Shown: in pieces, positions 53,101 to 61,185 of the stretch
How the letters are laid out: each line of letters opens with the position of its first letter
How positions within the stretch are numbered: position 1 is the first letter of the stretch
Assembly: GCA_964368875.1 (NCBI GenBank)
Contig: CAYJDG010000004.1
Coordinates: 10,043 to 74,042 of the forward strand
From: CAYJDG01 sp964368875
GTDB taxonomy: Bacteria; Pseudomonadota; Alphaproteobacteria; Micavibrionales; Micavibrionaceae
Reading direction: 5' to 3'
Length of the DNA: 64,000 bases
Notes under the pieces: model-generated
Database searches by the model: none
Seen by the model: the letters and a program-made list of their open reading frames with translations, nothing else
What the model was told of the DNA's origin: nothing
Translations under genes and position numbers: made by a program

Positions 53101-53658
53101 TTACTTGGCACGCGAGGTATATTCGTCGGTGCGGGTATCAATTTCGATCTTATCGCCGATTTCGACGAAGCCCGGGACTGACACAACGTGGCCGGTTGCG
53201 ATGGTGGCAGGCTTCATGACTTTGCCCGAGGTGTCGCCTTTAACGGCTGGCTCGGTGTATGTCACTTCGTGAACGACTTTGATCGGGATTTCGATGGAGA
53301 GAGGTTTGCCTTCATAAATAACCAGTTCGCATGGCATGGCTTCGTACAGGTATTTCACTGCGCCTTCGACCATTTCGCCTTTGAGTTCGTACTGGTTATA
53401 GTCAGCATCGACGAAGACGTATTCTTCGCCTGAGTTGTAAGAATAAGTGACATCGCGGCGATCAAGGATCACGTCATCGAATTTTTCGTCAGCTTTGTAG
53501 ATGCCTTCGCCGGGGCTGCCGCTGATCAGGTTGCGGAATTTGAGCTTCATGACCGACGAGTTACGGCCTGATTTGCTGAATTCGGCTTTGGTGATGAGCT
53601 GGAGATTGCCGTTCATTGTAACGACGTTACCGGCGCGGAGTTCCTGGGCGACTTTCAT
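53101..53658 (-). CDS. efp: Elongation factor P, arginine-32 (rhamnosylated) type
   Basis: A 185-residue EF-P, which relieves ribosome stalling at proline runs. The acceptor loop reads FSKSGRNSSVM, so the tip residue is Arg32 (codon at 53565-53563) instead of the Lys34 used by the EpmA/EpmB-type proteins. It has the three-domain structure, with ILDRRDVTYSYNSGEEYVFVDADYNQYE, seen as ILDRRDVTYSY, and the C-terminal EIDTRTDEYTSRAK. The overall sequence looks closer to Pseudomonas-type EF-P than to the alphaproteobacterial lysine type. It is four bases downstream of earP. Confidence 0.97.
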   Translation of the reverse strand: MKVAQELRAGNVVTMNGNLQLITKAEFSKSGRNSSVMKLKFRNLISGSPGEGIYKADEKFDDVILDRRDVTYSYNSGEEYVFVDADYNQYELKGEMVEGAVKYLYEAMPCELVIYEGKPLSIEIPIKVVHEVTYTEPAVKGDTSGKVMKPATIATGHVVSVPGFVEIGDKIEIDTRTDEYTSRAK

Positions 53659-53662
53659 AGTA

Positions 53663-54835
53663 TTATCCTGTGACTTTCAGTGTCGGTTGTAGCTGTTGCG
53701 CGCGGATAAAGCGGATCACCTGAGTGGCGCAATCATCCTGCCGGGCCTGAATGTCAGTCCATGCGCGGGCATGGGCTTCGAGTTCGGGCAGTTGGGGCAG
53801 AAGATCATGCCAGGAGCGTGGTCCCGATTTGCCTTCGCGGACCCCTAGATTCCACATTGCATGAAAATCCGCAAGCGATTCCGCTAAAGAATCACTCAAA
53901 CCCTGCCTATATCGGCCTAAAAAGGCCTCAAGTTTAACCTGACTGGCACCGCGTTCCTGCGGATAGGCCAGCCAGATAAAGGGTTTAGCGGCCCAGATGG
54001 CCCGCAGCCACGAATCCTCGCCCCGGACGAAATTGAGGTCACAGGTCCAGAGCAGGCGGTCATAATCGGGTTGCTCAAGAAACGGGATGGGAACGATGGT
54101 CAGATTGTCCTGCTGCTGAGGTAAGCGGCTAAGTTTTTCCACCGCTACGCCGGAGGGGACAAACAGGCGCGCCGGGGTCGGGCTTCTAGACAGGTCGGCA
54201 TAGAGTTTTTCAAGCGGCGCATCCGCATAACAGAACAGGGAAATATCGAGCGTTCCGGCACTTTTCTGCGGCACGTTATGCTGCGCCCGCCAGACGGACT
54301 GGGCGTATTCGCTCGCTGCAAAATTGCTGCGCTCAACAAGGAGATTTTGCTCACGGAAAAGGCCGCCTGTTTTTTCGCTAAACCCCGGAAAAAAAAGGGT
54401 TTTTTGCAGATTTGTTGCGGGATGCAACGACGGAATGGCATGACAGGTTTCAACCCAATTTTCCGCCGAGAGATATTCAAGATCGATCCATACCGGAGCC
54501 ACAGGTTTGGCCTTCATCTGGGCGATCAGGGTGTCTGGCAGGTCGCAGGCAAACGCCTCAATCACAGCATCGCCCGGCTCCTGAAAATGCTGCAGCAAAG
54601 CAGACTGTTCCCAATGAAGAATTGTCACCCCGGCAATGGTCTGAAGCGCAGCATTTTCATCAAGACGCGGCTCGATTTTCTTGAACACCGCTAGGTCATC
54701 GACGATCAGACGGGGACGGCAAAGGTCTTCAGTAGCGAATTGGCGGGCGAGCCGCCAGCAAACGCCAATATCGCCGAAATTATCGACGATACGGCAAAAA
54801 AGGTCGATTTTAGGCAGGCTGGCTAGGCTTGGCAT
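53663..54835 (-). CDS. earP: EF-P arginine rhamnosyltransferase EarP
   Basis: A 390-residue GT-B glycosyltransferase that attaches rhamnose from TDP-rhamnose to Arg32 of EF-P. The family N-terminus IDLFCRIVDNFGDIGVCWRLARQ, split as DLFCRIVDNFGDIGVCWRLA, holds the conserved Asp residues; the C-terminal nucleotide-sugar region reads CDLNFVRGEDSWLRAIWAAKPFIW and YPQERGASQVKLEAFL. It lies directly upstream of efp, the usual arrangement in beta- and gammaproteobacteria. Its start overlaps the end of the upstream gene by 26 bases. Confidence 0.95.
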   Translation of the reverse strand: MPSLASLPKIDLFCRIVDNFGDIGVCWRLARQFATEDLCRPRLIVDDLAVFKKIEPRLDENAALQTIAGVTILHWEQSALLQHFQEPGDAVIEAFACDLPDTLIAQMKAKPVAPVWIDLEYLSAENWVETCHAIPSLHPATNLQKTLFFPGFSEKTGGLFREQNLLVERSNFAASEYAQSVWRAQHNVPQKSAGTLDISLFCYADAPLEKLYADLSRSPTPARLFVPSGVAVEKLSRLPQQQDNLTIVPIPFLEQPDYDRLLWTCDLNFVRGEDSWLRAIWAAKPFIWLAYPQERGASQVKLEAFLGRYRQGLSDSLAESLADFHAMWNLGVREGKSGPRSWHDLLPQLPELEAHARAWTDIQARQDDCATQVIRFIRAQQLQPTLKVTG

Positions 54836-55316
54836 GAAAGACCTTTGTTATAGCGCCGGGCAAAAGCTCAACTGGCGGATAGGCCTGCTTCAGCTCGCGG
54901 TTGACCACTATATCTCCCAGACGCAGATGCATGCGCACGCCCAAGGCTGTAAGCACGGCATCGCGGCCATCGTGAAATTCGCCTTCCTGATATGTCCCGA
55001 TCAGATAAATCGGGCCGTCTTGCTGCAGATGTTCGGCGCTGCGGAAGAAAGAACGGCGCAGCGCATCGCGCACCATAAAGGCGAACGCAAAAGCATCGGC
55101 AGGCATCTGGCGGCGAATTTCATTGTGATCACGGCTTGGCAACGGACAGCTGGTCATCGTCGCATGGGATAGCGCGGTTTCCACGGTCAGAGTCCTGCCT
55201 TGCAGTTTTAGAGGCATATGGCCGCTGTAGAAACAAATGCGCTGATCGGGGCCGCTAGCACGCGTAAGAGTTGGGTACGATCTTATTTGGGCAGCGATAT
55301 CTGAAACAAGGGCCAT
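54810..55316 (-). CDS. Unrecognised protein overlapping earP
   Basis: A 168-residue soluble protein with no signal or membrane helix. Visible segments include FYSGHMPLKLQGRTLTVETALSHA and the charged helix ADAFAFAFMVRDALRRSFFR. No known motif. Its last 26 bases overlap the earP start, so it is probably in the same operon and translationally coupled; a role with EarP or EF-P is possible but not shown. Divergent from holC with 83 bases between. Confidence 0.75.
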   Translation of the reverse strand: MALVSDIAAQIRSYPTLTRASGPDQRICFYSGHMPLKLQGRTLTVETALSHATMTSCPLPSRDHNEIRRQMPADAFAFAFMVRDALRRSFFRSAEHLQQDGPIYLIGTYQEGEFHDGRDAVLTALGVRMHLRLGDIVVNRELKQAYPPVELLPGAITKVFHAKPSQPA

Positions 55317-55399
55317 GAATTATGTCTATCTGTAAATGGATAGCTCATCCTTAGAATTTTCGGCTGGCGGTGTAAACATATTTTCGTCAAGGTGACCGC

Positions 55400-55849
55400 A
55401 TGTCTGATATCCGTTTTTATCACCTCACCCGCCGCACCGCGGCGCAGGCCCTACCGGAGCTGGTGGATCGCGCCTTCACCAAGGGCCATAAAATCAATGT
55501 GCGCTGCGCCGATGCGGGGGTCGTCGCTGAGCTGGACGACCAGCTCTGGACGTTCCACCCGGATGCCTTCCTGCCCCATGGCAGCGCTAAAACTGGACCT
55601 GCTGAGCGCCAGCCGATTTTTCTGACCCACACCAATGACAACCCGGCGGGGGCCGATGTCCTGATGCTGATGCCGGGGGCGGAGACCTCGGGCATTGAAG
55701 ACTATGCGCTCTGCTGCGTCATCCTGAACGGGCAGGACGAGGCCGGAATTGCGGCGGCCCGGCTGATGTGGAAGGCATGGAAAGAGGCTGGGCACAGCAT
55801 CACCTACTGGCAGCAGACCGAGGCCGGGAAATGGGAACAGAAGGCATAA
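55400..55849 (+). CDS. holC: DNA polymerase III subunit chi
   Basis: A 149-residue HolC protein, the chi subunit that links the clamp loader to SSB. It begins MSDIRFYHLTRRTAAQALPELVDRAF, read as IRFYHLTRRTAAQALPELV, and has the family pieces GHKINVRCADAGV, LWTFHPDAFLPHG, PIFLT and the C-terminal WKAWKEAGHSITYWQQTE. Length is normal for alphaproteobacteria. Ends two bases before a terminator. Confidence 0.93.
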   Translation: MSDIRFYHLTRRTAAQALPELVDRAFTKGHKINVRCADAGVVAELDDQLWTFHPDAFLPHGSAKTGPAERQPIFLTHTNDNPAGADVLMLMPGAETSGIEDYALCCVILNGQDEAGIAAARLMWKAWKEAGHSITYWQQTEAGKWEQKA

Positions 55850-55850
55850 A

Positions 55851-55873
55851 AAAGGGCGGAAATCCGCCCTTTT
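55851..55873. terminator. Terminator after holC
   Basis: Perfect inverted repeat AAAGGGCGGA / TCCGCCCTTT separated by AA, then T. Positioned between convergent holC and cycM and symmetric, so it can serve both. Confidence 0.85.
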
Positions 55874-55903
55874 AAATTCTGTTTGTTCAGTTCGTTCCCG
55901 CGT

Positions 55904-56536
55904 TTATTTTTTTGCAGGTTCCGCGGCTGGCGCTTCAGCCGGGGCAGCAGGAGCTGCCTCAGCGGGCGCAGGACTAAGTTCCTTCATCTCGGCATCGATC
56001 TCAGCCTGGGTCGGTGCAGGATGGCTATTGAGGGAGCGCAGATACGCAATCAGGGCCGCGCGGTCTTCAGGCTTTTTCACGCCGATAAAGTTCATTTTGG
56101 TGCCAGCCGCATAGGCCTTCGGCTTCCATAGAAACTTGTTCAACTCGCTCATGGTCCAGGTATCGCCGCCCTGCGCTTCGAGCGCGCCAGAATATTCAAA
56201 GCCGGGATAGCTGTCTTTTTTGCGTCCGACAATGTCATAAAGGTTCGGGCCAACCGCATTCGGGCCGCCCTTTTCGAAGTTGTGACAAGCCGCACAGGCT
56301 TTGGTGACAGCTTTGCCGCGCTCGATGTCCGCCGCTGCAATCAGGCCGAGAATCGGCTCGGCCATCGCAACCTTGGCACCGCCGCCCGCAGTGGACTCAG
56401 CCGCTTCAACAGGCACAGCATCTTCTTCGAGGTGGTGCGGTTTGACGAGTTTGTGGGCAACGAAGCCTGAGAGCATCGCAACGATCCCCGCGCACAGCAA
56501 CGCGGCAAAGATCATGTTGAACTTCTGATTATTCAT
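55904..56536 (-). CDS. cycM: Membrane-anchored c-type cytochrome (CycM/c552-like)
   Basis: A 210-residue protein with an uncleaved N-terminal membrane anchor (about 7-28), a flexible acidic linker, and a class I cytochrome c domain: haem site CAACH at Cys81/Cys84/His85 and axial Met148 in GTKMNFIG. Similar membrane-bound CycM cytochromes carry electrons from the bc1 complex to aa3 oxidase in alphaproteobacteria. The C-terminus is an Ala/Pro/Glu-rich tail, unusual for CycM. Divergent from pheA. Confidence 0.93.
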   Translation of the reverse strand: MNNQKFNMIFAALLCAGIVAMLSGFVAHKLVKPHHLEEDAVPVEAAESTAGGGAKVAMAEPILGLIAAADIERGKAVTKACAACHNFEKGGPNAVGPNLYDIVGRKKDSYPGFEYSGALEAQGGDTWTMSELNKFLWKPKAYAAGTKMNFIGVKKPEDRAALIAYLRSLNSHPAPTQAEIDAEMKELSPAPAEAAPAAPAEAPAAEPAKK

Positions 56537-56689
56537 GGAGAGCCATCCGGGGACAGGTTAGTTTGGTATCGTTTAATTCTGTATTGTTTTCGCGGCCACA
56601 ATATACCAAGCTTTCGGCACTTGTCGAGGCAGTTTGCCACCCTAAAACCGACGTTAACCCATTCTTTTTGCAGGAATAGAGACCAAATC

Positions 56690-57550
56690 ATGCCCGCCTA
56701 TACCGCTTCCTCGACCGGACGTATCTCATTTCAGGGCGCGCCGGGGGCATTTTCCGATATGTCCTGCCGGGCCGTCTTCCCTAAAATGGAAACTCTCCCC
56801 TGCGAAACCTTCGAAGATGCTTTCAAGGCGGTCGAAAGCGGCGCGGCTGATCTTGCCATGATACCTGTCGACAACACCCTCGCCGGGCGGGTGGCCGATG
56901 TACACCATCTGCTTCCGGCCAAGGACCTCTATATTGTCGGTGAGCATTTCCAGCCGATCAGCATGTGCCTCCTCGGCGTCAAAGGCGCGCAAATCTCTGA
57001 TCTCAAGGACGTGCACAGTCATGTCCACGCCCTGCCCCAGTGTCGCACTGTCATCAAGGAGCTTGGTCTCAAGCCGCATATCCATGCCGACACCGCCGGA
57101 GCCGCGCGCGAAGTGGCGCAGATGAACGATAAAACCCAGGCTGCCATCGCCGGACGGCTCGCCGGGGAATTATACGGTCTCGAGGTTCTGCGTGAAGGGA
57201 TTCAGGACGCGAAGGACAACACCACACGCTTTCTGGTGCTCTCACGCGAATTCTCAAAAAGCCGTACGCCGGGTGCGCAGATGATTACGAGTTTCTTCTT
57301 CGAAGTGCGCAACCTTCCAGCCGCTTTGTATAAGGCGATGGGTGGATTTGCGACCAACAGCGTGCAGATGACTAAGCTTGAGAGCTATATCGATCCGCAA
57401 TTCACCGTGGCGCGTTTTTATGCCGAGGTGCTCGGCCATCCGGATGATAAAAATCTGGGCAATGCGTTGGAAGAACTGGCGTTCTTCGCGCGCAGTCTCA
57501 AGGTCATGGGCACTTACGCCGCGCACCCCTTTCGGAATCTCGCGGCGTAA
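56690..57550 (+). CDS. pheA: Prephenate dehydratase
   Basis: A 286-residue monofunctional prephenate dehydratase of phenylalanine synthesis. It has RISFQGAPGAFSDMSC at the N-terminus, the catalytic-region TRF motif in DNTTRFLVLSRE, and a C-terminal ACT regulatory domain (about 205-280) with KLESYIDPQFTVARFY. No chorismate mutase domain. The ATG at 56690 is used because in-frame codons upstream to 56621 add no conserved sequence. Confidence 0.96.
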   Translation: MPAYTASSTGRISFQGAPGAFSDMSCRAVFPKMETLPCETFEDAFKAVESGAADLAMIPVDNTLAGRVADVHHLLPAKDLYIVGEHFQPISMCLLGVKGAQISDLKDVHSHVHALPQCRTVIKELGLKPHIHADTAGAAREVAQMNDKTQAAIAGRLAGELYGLEVLREGIQDAKDNTTRFLVLSREFSKSRTPGAQMITSFFFEVRNLPAALYKAMGGFATNSVQMTKLESYIDPQFTVARFYAEVLGHPDDKNLGNALEELAFFARSLKVMGTYAAHPFRNLAA

Positions 57551-57573
57551 GTTTCAAACTTTATAAATTCAGA

Positions 57574-57951
57574 TTAAACGCGCGGTGCGAGCGCAACTGC
57601 TTCCCCGGCTGGCGGACCGAAACGGTTCGGACCCGGCGTGCCTTTCTGCGCAAGGAAAACGATCAGTACAATTGCGCCGATCAGAGGAATCAACACAATC
57701 AGCAGCCACCAGCCGACACGGTCGGTGTCATGCAAACGACGCACCCCTGCGGTGATCGAGGGAATAAGCATTCCTAGGGAATAAATAATAGCAATGATCC
57801 CGCCCGTGATCATGCCGTCCACAATGGCGATACCGATATAGCTTAAGAGATAAAATAGATAGAACCACCAGTATTCTGAACGTGTCGCACGCCCATCGAA
57901 ATCAGCGTATTTCTGCATCAAGCAGGTTTTAATGGATTCAACGAAAGTCAT
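57574..57951 (-). CDS. DUF805-family membrane protein (second copy)
   Basis: A 125-residue DUF805 protein: YADFDGRATRSEYWWFYLFY, VRRLHDTDRVGWWLL and the closing QKGTPGPNRFGPPAG. Four membrane helices. It is paralogous to the protein encoded at 37281 but the two are well diverged. Downstream, on the same strand, of the M48 protease gene by 53 bases. Confidence 0.93.
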   Translation of the reverse strand: MTFVESIKTCLMQKYADFDGRATRSEYWWFYLFYLLSYIGIAIVDGMITGGIIAIIYSLGMLIPSITAGVRRLHDTDRVGWWLLIVLIPLIGAIVLIVFLAQKGTPGPNRFGPPAGEAVALAPRV

Positions 57952-58004
57952 TGTGATTACCCCTTCTTTTTAGGCATTCAGAATACTACAGCCGCAACCG
58001 TTTG

Positions 58005-59132
58005 TCAGGGCTGTTTTACGGGACATGCCGAGGCCGGAGTTTTGAGCGCACGGAATCCGGCAGAGGTCAGGATATTCGCGGCCTTCTTGCCCTTCGGCCC
58101 CTTGCCGTCACGCAAGATTTCGAGGCGGTCGGCCAGCACCGGGTGAGTTGAGAGATAACTTAAGAGTTCGTATTTGCTGAGTGTTTTGCTGATGCTGTCT
58201 TTGTCTTCGATGCGCTGCAGAAACGCCATCAGGCCATCGGTGGTCTGGTGAGATTTGCGCAGATACTCGAGCGCGCTTTTATCGGCTTCGCGTTCGTAGT
58301 CGCGGCTATAGCCGAGCGCAAACAGACCAGCCCCCGCAGAACTAAGCTTTGCCATGCTGTCGCTGCCACCGGTCATCGCAGCGAGGACAAGGCGCAAGCC
58401 GACCTGATTGATCAATGACTCCATGACGTGACGGCGCTCCAGATGGCCGATTTCATGCGCGAGAATCCCGCTGAGTTCCTGTTCCGTCTTGATAAATTTC
58501 AACAGGCCCTCGTAGACGAGGATGATGTTGCCGGGCAGCGCATAGGCGTTGATTTCACTGTCAGGAGAAATCAGGACCGTCACCGGGCGCTTCGCGGGAT
58601 CATTGCCGCGCAGCGCCGCCACAAGTTTATTCAGTTCTTTCTGCTTGGCCACGCCGCCGCAGTTCAGCGTATAATTACGCGCTTGTTCGATCTCAGGAAC
58701 GAGTATGGGCGCCAGCGGATCTTCCCATGCAATCGGAATAATGTGGGCGAGCGGCACGGCGGCTTTTTTAACAGCAAACGGCAGCGAAACCACCAACGCG
58801 ATACAGGCCACGAACAGTAGAATCACGACAGGGACAGTCAGGGGCACGCGCGTCAGCGAACGGTTGCGTGAGGGCAGCAACCGTACCAGCGCATAAATAG
58901 CTTCGAGATCATGCACGACGAGGCGTTGCTCGGGTGCGGCAAGCGAGGTCAGGTTGAGCGCGCGGCCCGCCACAGCTTCGTCGAGATTTTGAATATCGCT
59001 GTAAGCCCAACGCTGCGTGAAGGCCTGATCCCCGGGATAGAATTCGATTCTGCTGTCATGCAGATCGAGCGTCACGTCATGGGGGCGCGAGGTCTGGCCA
59101 TCATAGAAAACAGCGCTGAAACGGCGGTTCAC
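58005..59132 (-). CDS. M48-family membrane-linked metalloprotease
   Basis: A 375-residue zinc protease. Residues 1-90 form a small soluble beta-rich region, a membrane helix follows at about 97-118, and the protease domain has the HExxH site as His226-Glu227-x2-His230 (LAHEIGHLERRH) with the third ligand Glu in YEREADKSALEYL. The C-terminus keeps the STHPVLADRLEIL segment. It lies three bases downstream of the DUF898 gene; DUF898-M48 pairs recur in proteobacteria, but the shared function is not known. Confidence 0.95.
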   Translation of the reverse strand: MNRRFSAVFYDGQTSRPHDVTLDLHDSRIEFYPGDQAFTQRWAYSDIQNLDEAVAGRALNLTSLAAPEQRLVVHDLEAIYALVRLLPSRNRSLTRVPLTVPVVILLFVACIALVVSLPFAVKKAAVPLAHIIPIAWEDPLAPILVPEIEQARNYTLNCGGVAKQKELNKLVAALRGNDPAKRPVTVLISPDSEINAYALPGNIILVYEGLLKFIKTEQELSGILAHEIGHLERRHVMESLINQVGLRLVLAAMTGGSDSMAKLSSAGAGLFALGYSRDYEREADKSALEYLRKSHQTTDGLMAFLQRIEDKDSISKTLSKYELLSYLSTHPVLADRLEILRDGKGPKGKKAANILTSAGFRALKTPASACPVKQP

Positions 59133-59135
59133 GCG

Positions 59136-60290
59136 TCAGATCCCGATGGCGAGGGCTGCGCCGAGATCGAGATCAGGGGCCAGCGCATCGCCAACATCGG
59201 ATTTGCTGTTGGCCTCTGCCTGCGCCGCCATCAGCAAATCAAGATCGCCGCCGATGATGGTGTGCTTGCATTCAAACGCCATGTTGCGGTTAATGACGAT
59301 GGCAAAGCCGTAACCGAGCGTGCCGATCATGATCAGCAAATTCATCAGCTTGAGTTTAAGGTAATCCTTGCCAGTTGCGGTGCTCTTGAAGCGGATGCCC
59401 TCGAGGCTGAGGCCGTTGAATTTTTCAGCGCGCAAAGCGGCGCGGTACCACAGCCGCCCCAGTACGCCGATAATGACAAAAATCACCATCAGAATAACTA
59501 TAAATGCCAGTTTGGTTGCGTCCGGTTCCACAGGCGGCACGGGCGTTTCACCTCCCGCCCCCGGCTCGCTCAGCGCGCCCAGCAATGTTGCCAATGACGC
59601 GATCGGGATGAGGGGCAGCCACAGCGTGATCATGTTAATCCAGGTCAGCTTTTTATAGTCGCCGCGATATTTGAATTTAAGGCGGCCAAAGCGCATTTCG
59701 CCAGCCATATAGGTCCATTTTTCAATATCGGATTTGGCGATGCCGTACCCGAACGTCACCACATTGAAAAACAGGCGTTTGACGCAGATTTTCAGATAGG
59801 TCATGGCGCTGCCGGCCAAGCCGAAGCGAATGCCGCGCCATTTGGTACGCGACAGCCGGTATCTGAGCGCGAGATAAATTCCGGCGTAAAAAAGGATGTA
59901 AAACGCCGCCAGCGACAGCAGGTAGATAAACGGGTGCTCTTCGTCCTTACCCGACCAGATAAGCACGACCAGCACGGGGCCGAAAACGACCATCGCCTTG
60001 CACCAGCCGACCAGCAATTCCTTGGCGGTTCCCGTATATTCGAAACGTTCCTTGCCGTTGATCATCATGCTGCTGATGAGGTAGCGGCGGATGCGGGTCT
60101 TGCCCCAGAAGGAATAGATACCAAGCGTCAGGAAAGAAAGAAAAACGTTGATCATCGTCAGGCCGAAAAGTTTGCCGGCCTTGCCGTCATAGCCAAGGAT
60201 ATTGCGCTTTTTCTTCGCCTTGACAGGTTCCGGGGACTCCATAGTCCCGGCAGGCGGGACAACGGTTTCAGGCGTTAAAACTTCAGTCAT
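59136..60290 (-). CDS. DUF898 (YjgN-like) membrane protein
   Basis: A 384-residue polytopic membrane protein with six or more helices. Family features are the repeated F-x-G/Y-x-G motif (YDGKAGKLFGLTMINVFLSFLTLGIYSFWGKTRIRRYL, seen as GLTMINVFLSFLTLGIYSFW), SRTKWRGIRFGLAGSA, and the later repeat GTLGYGFAIVIN. It resembles E. coli YjgN. It is in a two-gene operon with the M48 protease, suggesting a joint envelope or membrane-protein quality role (inference). Confidence 0.92.
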   Translation of the reverse strand: MTEVLTPETVVPPAGTMESPEPVKAKKKRNILGYDGKAGKLFGLTMINVFLSFLTLGIYSFWGKTRIRRYLISSMMINGKERFEYTGTAKELLVGWCKAMVVFGPVLVVLIWSGKDEEHPFIYLLSLAAFYILFYAGIYLALRYRLSRTKWRGIRFGLAGSAMTYLKICVKRLFFNVVTFGYGIAKSDIEKWTYMAGEMRFGRLKFKYRGDYKKLTWINMITLWLPLIPIASLATLLGALSEPGAGGETPVPPVEPDATKLAFIVILMVIFVIIGVLGRLWYRAALRAEKFNGLSLEGIRFKSTATGKDYLKLKLMNLLIMIGTLGYGFAIVINRNMAFECKHTIIGGDLDLLMAAQAEANSKSDVGDALAPDLDLGAALAIGI

Positions 60291-60374
60291 TAAAATCCCC
60301 GGTTTGACGATTAAAGATTACAGGATAATGCGCCCTGTGTTAAGTCTGCGTTACCAAAAGGGAGTTTTTTGAAG

Positions 60375-60548
60375 ATGCCGACCCATGCCCAGATTGCCGC
60401 CCAGTTGCTGCGCGATGCCGCCATGATGATGCGCACCATCGGCGAACAGAATGCCGCCCTCAAAGCGCAGATAGACGACAATGCCGCCTTGTTCGAACAG
60501 GTTGCCGACCTGGTTGAAAAAGACCCGACCGGATCGATTCCCGACTAA
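60375..60548 (+). CDS. Small acidic helical protein
   Basis: A 57-residue protein with a GGGAG ribosome site ten bases before the ATG. It looks like one long amphipathic helix (HAQIAAQLLRDAAMMMRTIGEQ, split as AAQLLRDAAMMMRTIGEQN) with acidic C-terminus (FEQVADLVEKDPTGS). The composition is protein-like and the start is well placed, so it is likely real, though too short for automatic calling. Divergent from DUF898 and convergent, three bases apart, with the next gene. Confidence 0.6.
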   Translation: MPTHAQIAAQLLRDAAMMMRTIGEQNAALKAQIDDNAALFEQVADLVEKDPTGSIPD

Positions 60549-60551
60549 ATT

Positions 60552-60920
60552 TTAAAGGGTCAGCGAGAGGCTGAGCGCGATGAGCGCGCAGCCCATGGCG
60601 AGGCCGAGCAACACCGTAATCATGCGCAGATCGCGGTCGGTGCCGTGATCGAGCACTTCGAGCGGAATATCCATGACCGCCCCGGTTTTTTCACTGATGA
60701 ATTTCTTGCGCAGTTCGATGCGGCTGTAGCGTGATGAGCGGAACAGGCTGCGGGCGCGGTCCCGGGCCTGCGTGATATCGTTTAATGTGCCCATGTGCTG
60801 CCACGGATCGGCACCGCGTCTGGCGTTTCCATTCGCACCCTGATCCTTGAGGAATGAATAAATCACGTATTCAGCGTTGTGCTGACCGGAGGATTGGGGG
60901 ACTGTTTCGCCCATCATCAT
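60552..60920 (-). CDS. Hypothetical protein with C-terminal membrane anchor
   Basis: A 122-residue protein starting MMMGETVPQ, chosen because AAGGAGAG lies upstream. A soluble N-terminal part includes EYVIYSFLKDQGANG, ARDRARSLFRSSRYSRIELRKKF, seen as RARSLFRSSRYSRIELRKKF, and the C-terminus is a single hydrophobic helix (MITVLLGLAMGCALIALSLSLTL), typical of tail-anchored proteins. Function unknown. Confidence 0.75.
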   Translation of the reverse strand: MMMGETVPQSSGQHNAEYVIYSFLKDQGANGNARRGADPWQHMGTLNDITQARDRARSLFRSSRYSRIELRKKFISEKTGAVMDIPLEVLDHGTDRDLRMITVLLGLAMGCALIALSLSLTL

Positions 60921-61047
60921 GGGATGTCTCTCCTTCACGTGGGGTGATGCGGTTTTGCATCTGCGGTATGTTTGAGGTGATCTCTGAATGGAGCTCTGAA
61001 CCCTCACGCTCACTTAAACCGATAAAGTTTAAGAAGTGATTAATTTG

Positions 61048-61059
61048 CACAGGCCTGTG
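61048..61059. promoter_or_regulatory. 12-base palindrome upstream of ftsK
   Basis: Perfect palindrome CACAGGCCTGTG about 125 bases before the ftsK start, in the region shared with the divergent hypothetical gene. Could be an operator; no matching regulator is identified. Confidence 0.35.
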
Positions 61060-61185
61060 GACAAACTTTTGTAGGCCGCCAAACCTTGCGGTTTTGTAGG
61101 TGGACGGGTACACTCGCTGTATCTCTCCGGGTGTCCATCCGGGTATTTTTCATCCCTTCAATCTGCTTAACCAGACCTGCACATC

